NCBI GenBank assembly: GCA_017514345.1 | Contig: JAFWKC010000063.1 | Span: forward strand, 1 to 41,309 | From: Eubacterium sp. | GTDB taxonomy: Bacteria > Bacillota > Clostridia > Oscillospirales > Acutalibacteraceae | Direction of reading: 5' to 3' | DNA length: 41,309 bases | Part shown: in pieces, positions 32,324 through 39,163 of the stretch | Layout of the letters: each line of letters begins with the position of its first letter | Numbering within the stretch: position 1 is the first letter of the stretch | Notes under the pieces: generated by a model | What the model was told of the DNA's origin: nothing | What the model saw: the letters and a program-made list of their open reading frames with translations, nothing else | The model's database searches: none | Program-made: the position numbers and the translations under genes

Positions 32324-32507
32324 GCAGAGGTATAAGGATTCTCCTCTCAACTATCGAAAGGTCCACCGGACCTTTCTCCCAATCGGCGCACATTTTGCGC
32401 GCCTCTTGGAGTTCTTTTCTCATCCTTATACCTCTGCTAAATCAAAAAGAAAAGCCATCCGAATGGATGGCTTTCTTTTTGGCAGAGGTATAAGGATTCG
32501 AACCTTA
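32324..32507. repeat. three tRNA-3'-end-like repeats, each next to a terminator
   Basis: GCAGAGGTATAAGGAT at 32325-32340 and 32482-32497, and its complement at 32422-32437. On the minus strand the last copy reads TAAGG-TTCGAAT-CCTTA then TACCTCT-G-CCA, i.e. a T-arm, acceptor strand, discriminator and CCA, immediately followed by the hairpin AAAGCCATCC / GGATGGCTTT and T-run. The 5' half of a tRNA (AGAGGTA...) is absent. The first copy also abuts a terminator. Likely tRNA fragments left by integration or excision. Confidence 0.65.
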
Positions 32508-32605
32508 AATGACGGAGTAAGAGTGTAGAACATTTATTCTAAAAACCGCACGGTTAAGCCAAATTTTGGATTTGCCGTCTCTGTAAAATCTCTTGGAAAA
32601 ATCTG

Positions 32606-32637
32606 AAGGCAGGCGAGTAAAATCGCCTGCCTTTTTT
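32606..32637 (+). terminator. intrinsic terminator
   Basis: AAGGCAGGCGA / TCGCCTGCCTT and TTTT. The transcript it ends is not identified; 32640-32730 shows nothing further. Confidence 0.75.
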
Positions 32638-32733
32638 AATTAACCTTATTAAATATAGTGGCTCCCGCCTCGGTTCATTTTTCGCTGAGTCTCTCAAAAG
32701 TCACTTTGTGTTCGTTGCAAAACATAATCACGC

Positions 32734-32762
32734 TTGATTGTTATTTGGAAATGGTATATAAT
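32734..32762 (+). promoter_or_regulatory. promoter of the VbhA-like gene
   Basis: TTGATT (32734-32739), 17-base spacer, TATAAT (32757-32762). Confidence 0.7.
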
Positions 32763-32788
32763 AATAAAGATATGACAGGAGTGATATT

Positions 32789-32971
32789 ATGAGCCCGATT
32801 AACGAAAGAGCGATTTATAATGCAGCAGCCTCCCTTGAAATGGAAGGCTTTGTAATCCTGCCCGAATACAAAAAACTGTGCGAGAAACTGCTAAACAAAG
32901 AGATTACAATGGCAGAATATATCGCTACTGTAAAAACAATGCAGGCAGCTAACGGAGTCAAAGAAATCTGA
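32789..32971 (+). CDS. VbhA-like antitoxin domain protein
   Basis: 60 residues, entirely one small domain. AAASLEMEGFVILPEYKKLC contains S-x3-E-G, the inhibitory (S/T)xxxE(G/N) motif by which Fic antitoxins such as VbhA block ATP binding in Fic toxins; the second half LLNKEITMAEYIATVKTM matches the 'GeIt..E.i' end of that family. ACAGGAGTGAT precedes the start. No Fic gene lies beside it; the nearest Fic-fold protein is Doc at 33446-33823 on the other strand. A hairpin GCGCAG...CTGCGC with TTTTGTTTT (33006-33046) follows. Confidence 0.72.
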   Translation: MSPINERAIYNAAASLEMEGFVILPEYKKLCEKLLNKEITMAEYIATVKTMQAANGVKEI

Positions 32972-33059
32972 CCATCATATTTGAAAACAACATAAGGAAA
33001 AAGGTTTAAGCGCAGAGCAATTGTGAGCCCTGCGCTTTTGTTTTATCGGTATAATTGTT

Positions 33060-33157
33060 TGCTATGCTGAGTTTAATCATTTTGCCACGATGTAAACTAT
33101 TCAACCTTCTATGCAGTATCCTCCTCCATTAGATGCGGACACTAAAGAAAGAAAAGC
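33060..33157 (-). pseudogene. scar of a second phd-doc cassette
   Basis: GCTGAGTTTAATCATTTTGCCA (here 33066-33087, read in parts) nearly repeats the doc-start/phd-end junction at about 33810-33832 (GCTGAATTTAATCATTTTGCCA), including the overlapping ATGA. It is preceded by a GCGCAGAG hairpin like the one next to doc and followed by a diverged copy (33115-33157) of the 57-bp repeat. The rest of both genes is gone. Confidence 0.65.
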
Positions 33158-33310
33158 CTTTATGTGTTTTGCGCGCTTTTTTGCGCTTGAAGCAGCCTGT
33201 GAGGCGACTGTAAGGCCTTTAAGAGGTAGGCAGTTTCGCGTAATATAAACACCCGCCTATGTTCGGATTTCGGGGTTGAAAGCGTGACTTTTTGTATTTG
33301 AACGGCCACA

Positions 33311-33367
33311 CTCCATCTGATGAAGTATCCCCCTCCATCAGATGTGGACATTAAAGAAAGAAAGGCC
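33311..33367 (+). repeat. 57-bp direct repeat, copy 2
   Basis: Begins CTCCATCTGATGAAGTATCC and ends AAAGAAAGAAAGGCC; identical to 34176-34232. It contains the inverted pair CATCTGATG / CATCAGATG. A third, diverged partial copy is at 33115-33157. The two full copies bracket phd-doc. Confidence 0.85.
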
Positions 33368-33445
33368 GGAAAATCGGTTTGATTAATAAACTCGAAAAAA
33401 GATTTAAGCGCAGAGCCACCGCTCTGCGCTTATGTTAGGCGTTTT

Positions 33446-33823
33446 CTATACCCTGTGTTCTTTAATCCATTTCAGAATATCTTCATTATCGGAAGTGCCG
33501 TCTGCAACTGCCATGCCCAGAGCATAAACCTCGTCATTCGTTGCGTCAATTCTAATTCCGTTAAGCTCTAAAAATGAAATCATAATATACATTCCGATTC
33601 GCTTATTTCCGTCAACGAAGGCGTGGTTTGAAATCAGCGAGTAACCGAGCTTTGCAGCCTTTTCCTCTTTGGTGGGGTAGAGTTCAACACCATCAAAGGT
33701 TGCATAGATGTTTTCAATTGCGGATTCAAGCAGCGCCTCATCGCGCACGCCTACGTCACCGCCGGTTGCCTCTGCCATAACCTGATGCAGCAGTAGGATT
33801 TTTTCTTTGCTGAATTTAATCAT
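33446..33823 (-). CDS. doc: Doc family toxin (Fic fold)
   Basis: A 125-residue toxin of the death-on-curing type. The Fic/Doc signature is NHAFVDGNKRIG (about 71-82), matching HxFx(D/N)GNKR with the catalytic His; the Doc subgroup transfers phosphate to EF-Tu. N-terminus FSKEKILLLHQVMAEATGG is typical. Its ATG overlaps the phd stop (ATGA), giving coupled translation. A perfect hairpin GCGCAGAGC / GCTCTGCGC lies just after the stop at about 33409-33431 and may end the transcript. Confidence 0.92.
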   Translation of the reverse strand: MIKFSKEKILLLHQVMAEATGGDVGVRDEALLESAIENIYATFDGVELYPTKEEKAAKLGYSLISNHAFVDGNKRIGMYIMISFLELNGIRIDATNDEVYALGMAVADGTSDNEDILKWIKEHRV

Positions 33824-34065
33824 TTTGCCAACTCCTTAAACGCCGGAAGATACTTGTTAAGCACACGTTTTGTAACGATGTCAATTCTCTCCTCTTCGGT
33901 TAAGTCGAGAATAAAGTCTTCGTTTTCCATATCTACAACCAGGTATTTCGGCTTGTTGTTTTTCAAAACCACTGCCTCGCCGTTTTTATCAACGCTCCTT
34001 GCAACGGCAGAGAAGTTCTGATTTGCCTGAGTCATTGAAAACATAGTGTTGGTATCAATTAACAT
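33820..34065 (-). CDS. phd: Phd/YefM family antitoxin
   Basis: 81 residues. N-terminal DNA-binding Phd fold (MFSMTQANQNFSAVARSVDKNGEAVVLKNNKPKYLVVD, seen in parts) and an acidic helical tail (LDLTEEERIDIVTKRVLNKY) that should fit the Doc groove. GGAGATGATAAA precedes the start. First gene of the operon; expected to repress its own promoter through the inverted repeats at 34085-34133, with Doc as corepressor as known for this family. Confidence 0.9.
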   Translation of the reverse strand: MLIDTNTMFSMTQANQNFSAVARSVDKNGEAVVLKNNKPKYLVVDMENEDFILDLTEEERIDIVTKRVLNKYLPAFKELAK

Positions 34066-34084
34066 TTTATCATCTCCAAAAGCA

Positions 34085-34138
34085 AAATAGGATAAATTAA
34101 TCCTATTTATATTATAACCGTTTTATCCTATTTGTCAA
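34085..34138 (-). promoter_or_regulatory. phd-doc promoter and operators
   Basis: Minus strand TTGACA (34133-34138), 16-base spacer, TATAAT (34111-34116). Perfect inverted repeat AAATAGGAT-N6-ATCCTATTT at 34085-34108 downstream of -10, and another half-site ATCCTATTT at 34125-34133 touching the -35. Confidence 0.8.
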
Positions 34139-34175
34139 CAAGTATTATTTGAAATCGAGGTGATTTACAGCCCCG

Positions 34176-34232
34176 CTCCATCTGATGAAGTATCCCCCTC
34201 CATCAGATGTGGACATTAAAGAAAGAAAGGCC
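34176..34232 (+). repeat. 57-bp direct repeat, copy 3
   Basis: Identical to 33311-33367. Together they frame a unit of about 865 bp carrying phd-doc. Confidence 0.85.
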
Positions 34233-34277
34233 CGTTTTTTGGAAACGCGAAAACAAACGAATGATTTTAAATAGTTA

Positions 34278-34306
34278 TTGTCCATAATATTGGACCTTAA
34301 TATAAT
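34278..34306 (+). promoter_or_regulatory. promoter of the acidic peptide gene
   Basis: TTGTCC (34278-34283), 17-base spacer, TATAAT (34301-34306). The palindrome GTCCA-N6-TGGAC covers the -35 and may be an operator. Confidence 0.65.
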
Positions 34307-34346
34307 TATTATTTACACGCGCGCAAGTTTATGTTACATTGACCTC

Positions 34347-34426
34347 GGAAGGAGATATTGCAACGGGCGCAATGCCCTTCCACGAAGCGGGAACTCGGCA
34401 ATAACAGGAACTTGCCCCGTTCCCGC
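34347..34426 (+). ncRNA. two-hairpin structured leader
   Basis: Hairpin 1: GGAAGG (34347-34352) with CCTTCC (34376-34381), inner ATTGC / GCAAT. Hairpin 2: GCGGGAAC (34387-34394) with GTTCCCGC (34419-34426), inner GGCAA (34397-34401) / TTGCC (34412-34416) across a 2x2 internal loop. It lies between the promoter and the GGAGGTGA site of the 36-residue peptide. No known riboswitch class recognised. Confidence 0.6.
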
Positions 34427-34448
34427 GGCATATATGGAGGTGAACAAT

Positions 34449-34559
34449 ATGTCATTTTGGGATTGGGACCTTGACGGCGATGAAGACCTCATGGATGACG
34501 TTTTAGAGTTTGAAATTCTAAATGGAGAATTTGATGAGGATGCCGACGAAGACGAATAA
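34449..34559 (+). CDS. 36-residue acidic peptide with EF-hand-like loop
   Basis: Start chosen at the ATG 5 bases after a perfect GGAGGTGA. The protein starts MSFWDWDLDGDEDLMDD and is about half Asp/Glu, with almost no basic residues. DWDLDGDEDLMD fits the DxDxDGxxxxxD calcium-loop spacing, although position 8 is Glu rather than hydrophobic. Similar tiny acidic proteins could act as Ca-binding factors or DNA mimics; function is not known. A palindrome AAGGAAGCAG-ATAT-CTGCTTCCTT (34571-34594) follows as probable terminator. It precedes the XRE/nuclease-helicase operon. Confidence 0.72.
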   Translation: MSFWDWDLDGDEDLMDDVLEFEILNGEFDEDADEDE

Positions 34560-34570
34560 AACAAACTTAA

Positions 34571-34594
34571 AGGAAGCAGATATCTGCTTCCTTA
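34571..34594 (+). terminator. hairpin after the acidic peptide
   Basis: 10-bp perfect stem with a 4-base loop; the T-run is short. Confidence 0.6.
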
Positions 34595-34671
34595 TTCGGT
34601 CTTGAAATGATACTTATTGTATGTAGAACTATTGTGTTCACAGCTGCTATAATTTTAGTGGTGGTGATTAC

Positions 34672-34884
34672 ATGGATATTCTTTATGTTTTTGGCTCAAA
34701 TGTTAAAAAATACAGAACTAAACTCGGAGTATCACAGGAAAAATTTGCAGAGATGTGTGGACTGCACAGAACATACATCAGCGCTATTGAGTGCTACAGG
34801 CGCAGCATTTCACTTGAAAACATTCAGCGTATTGCTGATGCGCTCGGTGTAGAGACCCATGAACTGTTCATAGAGGAAAAATAG
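34672..34884 (+). CDS. XRE-family regulator resembling restriction controller (C) proteins
   Basis: 70 residues, a single helix-turn-helix domain: GSNVKKYRTKLGVSQEKFAEMCGLHRTYISAIECYRRSISLENIQRIADAL (seen in segments). The recognition segment GLHRTYIS and ISLENIQ are typical of C proteins that time expression of restriction-modification genes. GGTGGTGAT precedes the start. Only one base separates its TAG from the start of the nuclease-helicase gene, so it almost certainly controls that gene. Confidence 0.9.
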   Translation: MDILYVFGSNVKKYRTKLGVSQEKFAEMCGLHRTYISAIECYRRSISLENIQRIADALGVETHELFIEEK

Positions 34885-34885
34885 T

Positions 34886-36865
34886 ATGAGAAATCTAAGA
34901 TGCTATTATTCCGCTTCGATTGAACAGTTTTTGAGGCAGTCAAAAGAGGAAATCCTTGGCGTTATTCATGAAAACAATGTTTCTGCAGACGTTTCCATTC
35001 TTCAGATTAATACGTGGGAAGAAGAAATAAATGTACTAAAAGAACAGCTCGCATTCCTTAGCGAAGGAAGGGTTCTTTTTGAGTATACTATTCCGCGTAT
35101 GGGCAAACGTGTTGACGCAGTTGTTCTCTACAAAAACATTGTATTTCTGCTTGAATTTAAGTGCGGAGACACTGAATACCGTGCGTCAACATATGACCAA
35201 GTATATGATTACGCGCTCGACCTTCGAAATTTCCAAAAGGAAAGCCACAATAAATTGCTTGTTCCTATTATGGTTTCAACTCGCGCAGAAGCGGCCCCGA
35301 TTGTTGTGAAAGAAGTCAATCGAATTATTGAGCCGATTAAGTGTAATGCAGATAACATCAGAACTGCAATCGCAATGGTTACAAGTCGTTATGTTGAACC
35401 TGCATTTGAATATGAGGGTTGGGAGGATTCGGAATACCTGCCGACTCCCACCATTGTTGAAGCAGCGCAGGCGCTTTATCGTGGACATAATGTTCACGAC
35501 ATCACCCGCAGCGATGCAGGCGCCGAAAACCTTACAGTTACCACCGAAGAAATCAATAAGATAATTGAATACAGTAAAACTAACAGCCGCAAGTCAATTT
35601 GTTTCGTTACTGGTGTGCCAGGTGCAGGCAAAACACTTGTTGGCTTGAATATTGCCATAGAGCGTTCCGATGCCAGTGCGGGTGAGCACGCGGTTTTCCT
35701 TTCGGGCAACTATCCGCTTGTAACGGTTTTGCAAGAAGCGTTGGCTCGTGACAAGGTAACGCAAGGCAAAACAAATGGAGTTAAAATCACAAAGAGTGAT
35801 GCCCTGCGTGAGACAAGCGCGTTTATTCAGATTATTCATAAATATCGCGATTCGTTTGTCGGTAACGATAACAAACCGCCTGAAAGAGTTGCTATCTTTG
35901 ATGAAGCGCAACGTGCTTGGACAAACGCGCAAATTGCGAACTTCATGAAAACGAAAAAAGGCGTTCCAGATTTTGATTATAGCGAACCTGAATTTCTTAT
36001 CAGCACTATGGACAGGCATGATGACTGGGCTGTTATCATTTGCCTTGTTGGCGGCGGTCAGGAAATCAACAGCGGTGAAGCTGGATTGCCTGAGTGGTTT
36101 GATTCGCTTCGTCGTTCCTTCCCAGACTGGGATGTGTATGTTACCCCTCAGCTCAACGATACAGAGTATCGCCGTGATTATGAGTGGGACGATATGATTG
36201 ACGACCTAAATGTTGTTGAAAATGAGAAATTGCACCTTGCAACTTCCGTACGTTCCTTCCGTACTCCCGACCTAGCAGCGCTTGTTAAGGCTATTCTTGA
36301 CGTTGATATTGATGCGGCGAAAGAACTCTGCGAACGCATAAAGGACAAGTATCCGGTTATGATTACCCGTGATTTAGCAAAGGCAAAAGAGTGGGTAAAA
36401 GCGCAATGCCAAGGCACAACGCGCTATGGTTTGATTGCTTCAAGCGGTGCGTTGCGCTTAAAACCTGAAGGAATATTTGTTAAGAATGAAATCAGCGTTG
36501 CGAATTGGTTCTTGAATGATAAAGACGATGTGCGCTCAAGTTATATGCTTGAAGATGTCGTAACAGAATTCGATATTCAAGGGCTTGAACTTGATTACAC
36601 GTTGGTTGCTTGGGATGCTGACTTCAGGTTTGTAAATGGCGAGTGGACATATAATAATTTCAGCGGTAACAAGTGGCAAACAATGCACAACACAGAAAAG
36701 ATATTGTATTTGAAAAATGCTTATCGAGTTCTGCTAACTCGCGCTCGTCAGGGAATGGTTATATTTATTCCAAAAGGCAGTGATGCTGACCAAACAAGAA
36801 CACCTGAGTTTTATGACGGAACATATAACTATTTGAAAGGAATAGGCTTGCAGGAGCTTTACTAA
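34886..36865 (+). CDS. DUF2075-type helicase with N-terminal PD-(D/E)XK-like nuclease
   Basis: 659 residues. The N-terminal part (about 60-115) carries a PD-(D/E)XK-like pattern: Asp in MGKRVDAVVLYKN, then FLLEFKCGD with E-x-K, and a later QVYDYALDL helix. The P-loop part has Walker A VTGVPGAGKTLVGL (about 242), Walker B VAIFDEAQRAW (about 337), CLVGGGQEINSGE, DIQGLELDY and the SF1 motif VI-like YRVLLTRARQGMVIFIP (about 620). This matches the DUF2075/Schlafen-like P-loop group. A nucleic-acid processing or restriction role is inferred. Middle gene of a tight operon: XRE 1 base upstream, membrane protein 16 bases downstream. Confidence 0.85.
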   Translation: MRNLRCYYSASIEQFLRQSKEEILGVIHENNVSADVSILQINTWEEEINVLKEQLAFLSEGRVLFEYTIPRMGKRVDAVVLYKNIVFLLEFKCGDTEYRASTYDQVYDYALDLRNFQKESHNKLLVPIMVSTRAEAAPIVVKEVNRIIEPIKCNADNIRTAIAMVTSRYVEPAFEYEGWEDSEYLPTPTIVEAAQALYRGHNVHDITRSDAGAENLTVTTEEINKIIEYSKTNSRKSICFVTGVPGAGKTLVGLNIAIERSDASAGEHAVFLSGNYPLVTVLQEALARDKVTQGKTNGVKITKSDALRETSAFIQIIHKYRDSFVGNDNKPPERVAIFDEAQRAWTNAQIANFMKTKKGVPDFDYSEPEFLISTMDRHDDWAVIICLVGGGQEINSGEAGLPEWFDSLRRSFPDWDVYVTPQLNDTEYRRDYEWDDMIDDLNVVENEKLHLATSVRSFRTPDLAALVKAILDVDIDAAKELCERIKDKYPVMITRDLAKAKEWVKAQCQGTTRYGLIASSGALRLKPEGIFVKNEISVANWFLNDKDDVRSSYMLEDVVTEFDIQGLELDYTLVAWDADFRFVNGEWTYNNFSGNKWQTMHNTEKILYLKNAYRVLLTRARQGMVIFIPKGSDADQTRTPEFYDGTYNYLKGIGLQELY

Positions 36866-36881
36866 TTTTAAAAGGAATACT

Positions 36882-37709
36882 ATGAATAAGAAACGCTTAT
36901 CTTTTAAAGAATTTACAAAGAAATATTGGTGGGTAATAGTAATACTGGTGTCAATTATGGCTTTACCCATAATCGTTTTTTCTATTGTTTTCCGTAACAA
37001 ATTAAGCGATACAGGAGCTTGGGGTAGTATTATTGCTGGCATTTTTACATATATTGGTTCTTCGTTTTTAGGTCTTCTTGTTTTTTATAATACTCTAAGT
37101 ATGCAAAGAATTAAAGAGCTCGAGGATAAGATATGTATTGACATTGATATCTTGGCCGATGAAGATATTAAAAATGGATTTTTTGTTCCATATAGCGAGG
37201 ATAAGATTGATAAAAACGATTTTAAATATCATCACTATAGCGGCGAAAACAATAGGTTTAGTAAAGCTGAATTCACTCGGTTTAACTATGTGTTTTTTTC
37301 CGTGCAAAATACAAACGATCATATTCCCGTACGCGTAAATCCAATATCATTATATAGCGTTAATAACAACAGATTAATTAAATCAGAGATTAACTCTGTG
37401 TTTTCTGATATGGAGTATAAAACGTATCTCGAATTTAAACAAACAAAACAGGCGTACTTTGGCGTACCAAATGACATTCTGAACAATGAATATTTCAAAT
37501 ATCACAAATACCATATTTGTTATCTCGTTTTGGATTGTGTATCAGTAAAAGGAGAAAAGTTATATTATATTGTTGAATATATATTCGGAAAATCATTAGG
37601 ACTTGGACAAACAAAAACACTCAGTAAAGAAGAATATGATAGATTAATGGAAAAAAAAGGAGCTCCAATTACACTAACGTCTTACCATAAACAGCTTTTA
37701 AAACAATAG
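36882..37709 (+). CDS. two-helix membrane protein of the XRE/nuclease-helicase operon
   Basis: 275 residues. Basic N-terminus, TM1 about 16-37 (YWWVIVILVSIMALPIIVF), TM2 about 46-69 (GSIIAGIFTYIGSSFLGLLV), then LSMQRIKELED and a cytosolic alpha/beta domain of about 200 residues. The GSIIAGIFxYIGxxxLGLLVFYNTL-type TM2 is common in uncharacterised membrane proteins near defence genes. AAAGGAAT precedes the start. A+T-rich relative to the core genes. Function unknown; a membrane effector triggered by the helicase is a hypothesis. Confidence 0.8.
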   Translation: MNKKRLSFKEFTKKYWWVIVILVSIMALPIIVFSIVFRNKLSDTGAWGSIIAGIFTYIGSSFLGLLVFYNTLSMQRIKELEDKICIDIDILADEDIKNGFFVPYSEDKIDKNDFKYHHYSGENNRFSKAEFTRFNYVFFSVQNTNDHIPVRVNPISLYSVNNNRLIKSEINSVFSDMEYKTYLEFKQTKQAYFGVPNDILNNEYFKYHKYHICYLVLDCVSVKGEKLYYIVEYIFGKSLGLGQTKTLSKEEYDRLMEKKGAPITLTSYHKQLLKQ

Positions 37710-37798
37710 TTTATAATGAGCGATTATGGTACAATAATCTTATATGATAATCGAGAACCTAACTGATTGAAAATTTCATTTGAAACGAGGGGTGCCAA

Positions 37799-38173
37799 AT
37801 GAAAAAAGACAACGAGGAACAAGAAAAGCAGGCGGAAGAGCGCTGGGGTGCGACTGACGCTTACAAGGAATACAAAGAGAAAAGCAGTGGCAGGAGCGAC
37901 ACGGAGAGCAAAAGCATTCAGGACGGATTGATGAATATCTTTGCTGAATTTGCTTCGCTTAATTGCTCGCCTTCTGATGATGCTGCGCAGGCGCTGGTTG
38001 CAAAACTGCAGCGCTACATTACCGATAATTTCTATAACTGCACCGATGAAATACTTGCAGGACTTGGCAAAATGTACGTTGCCGACGCTGAATTCAAAAC
38101 AAACATTAACACCTTTGCTGGAGACGGTACTGCTGAATTTGTTTCGCAGGCGATAGAGCTTTATACAAAATAA
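37799..38173 (+). CDS. stand-alone TipAS antibiotic-recognition domain protein
   Basis: 124 residues covering just the TipAS domain: ERWGATDAYKEY near the start, FAEFASL, ALVAKLQRYITDNFYNCTDEIL (Cys in FYNC, the position that traps thiopeptides in TipA), LGKMYVADAEF, TAEFVSQAIELY. In TipA and Mta this domain follows a MerR DNA-binding domain, which is missing here. GAGGGG precedes the start, and no MerR sequence lies upstream, so it is a genuine short form rather than a simple truncation. It may sequester thiopeptide or other cyclic peptide antibiotics. Confidence 0.85.
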   Translation: MKKDNEEQEKQAEERWGATDAYKEYKEKSSGRSDTESKSIQDGLMNIFAEFASLNCSPSDDAAQALVAKLQRYITDNFYNCTDEILAGLGKMYVADAEFKTNINTFAGDGTAEFVSQAIELYTK

Positions 38174-38578
38174 TATTTTAAAAATCCCGTTCGTTTAGAA
38201 AGCTGGACGGGGTTAGTTTTTAGAACCTGCGTTCTAAAAACTATTGACATTCGAACATGTGTGTGTTATAATTACGCTACAAACTGAATACGGAAAATTG
38301 GCAGCGAGGTCTCATTACATCAGCCCGTTTTATTTGTAATGAATATGACTGCGCGCTTAATAGTTCATAGACTTCTATTGAGTTATTATCCGATTGGCAA
38401 TCGGTGTGTTCCGATGCGGCGATATCGTCTGAGCATTGATTCACGGCTTAACTTTGCGATAACTGTTCCTGTACTATGGGAGTAGTCTGTGCAAAAACAA
38501 AGTTGTGTTTCAGCGCTCGGATTTTTTTATTGGAGCAGAGCGTGGCAGAGGCGGGCGAACTATAATAAGGAGGTGAGA
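38174..38578. other. regulatory stretch between TipAS and HTH genes
   Basis: No gene. Contains the perfect palindrome TTTTTAGAAC-CTGC-GTTCTAAAAA (38217-38240), a consensus promoter (38244-38272), and CCGATTG-G-CAATCGG (about 38389-38403) in a leader of about 300 bases before the HTH start. Confidence 0.7.
38244..38272 (+). promoter_or_regulatory. promoter of the HTH gene
   Basis: TTGACA (38244-38249), 17-base spacer, TATAAT (38267-38272): full consensus. A 24-bp palindrome ends 4 bases upstream and may be an operator or the terminator of the TipAS gene. Confidence 0.85.
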
Positions 38579-38902
38579 ATGATGTCAAAGAATTCTCATG
38601 CCCAACAGCCAAAGCCGAGACCGAACTATTTCTCGTTGCCGAATAATATTTTCCATCAAGGTTTGACGCCAAATGAATTTATCGTCTATGCTTTACTTGT
38701 CAGCGCGAGAGACAAGGTTGAGGATACGAGTTACTGGTCCGTGAGCGGCATTGCCAGGAACTGCCATATGTGTAAAAACACGTGCAGAAAGGCGTTGCAT
38801 TCGCTTAAAGATATGGGCTTTGTTAACATCGCAAGCCGATACCTTAACGGCGTTCAGCTGAGTAATCTCTACACCGTTATACGCGATCATTTTGATGATT
38901 GA
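38579..38902 (+). CDS. winged-helix protein of mobile-element type
   Basis: 107 residues. Starts MMSKNSHAQQPKPRPNYFSL with AAGGAGGTGAG directly upstream, which rules out the longer ORF. PNNIFHQGLTPNEFIVYALL, then WSVSGIARNCHMCKNTCRKALHSL (HTH) and GFVNIASRYLNG (wing). This layout is common in replication-initiator-like or regulatory proteins of Firmicute integrative elements. It precedes the excisionase and integrase genes. Confidence 0.78.
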   Translation: MMSKNSHAQQPKPRPNYFSLPNNIFHQGLTPNEFIVYALLVSARDKVEDTSYWSVSGIARNCHMCKNTCRKALHSLKDMGFVNIASRYLNGVQLSNLYTVIRDHFDD

Positions 38903-39163
38903 CGGATTTTAGCCACATACTAAAATCAAGCAGGATAAAGGGCGTATTCCGCTCTCGGCGGTTTTCGCCCGTTTCACACCGTACGGCAACGCCGTTCGGG
39001 GTATGCCGCTTTTGGCGAGTGTATTCCGTTTTGGTGGTCGTGAGTGGCTGCTTTGCAGACGGTGTAAGGCTTTAAGCGTATTCCATTATGTATTCCATAG
39101 CTACTTTATCGCGATTTTGCCGTATCGGTGTCTATTAAAGACATTGAAAAGGAGACGACAAAT
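38903..39163. repeat. GTATTCC direct repeats before xis-int
   Basis: GTATTCC at 38944-38950, 39021-39027, 39078-39084 and 39090-39096, plus degenerate GTATGCC at 39001. All are in the same orientation. No ORF in between. Candidate arm-type integrase or excisionase sites, or iterons. Confidence 0.55.

Noticed and set aside
31998-32528. Two short plus-strand ORFs in the hairpin-repeat and tRNA-scar region
   Set aside because: No ribosome sites; they translate palindromic repeats and a tRNA 3' end read backwards.
32480-32575. A complete tRNA gene on the minus strand
   Set aside because: Only the T-arm and the 3' acceptor strand are present; the required 5' strand AGAGGTA, the D-arm and a clean anticodon arm are missing.
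34278-34448. A longer 93-codon version of the acidic peptide
   Set aside because: The extra N-terminal codons run through the promoter and the two leader hairpins; GGAGGTGA points to the ATG at 34449.
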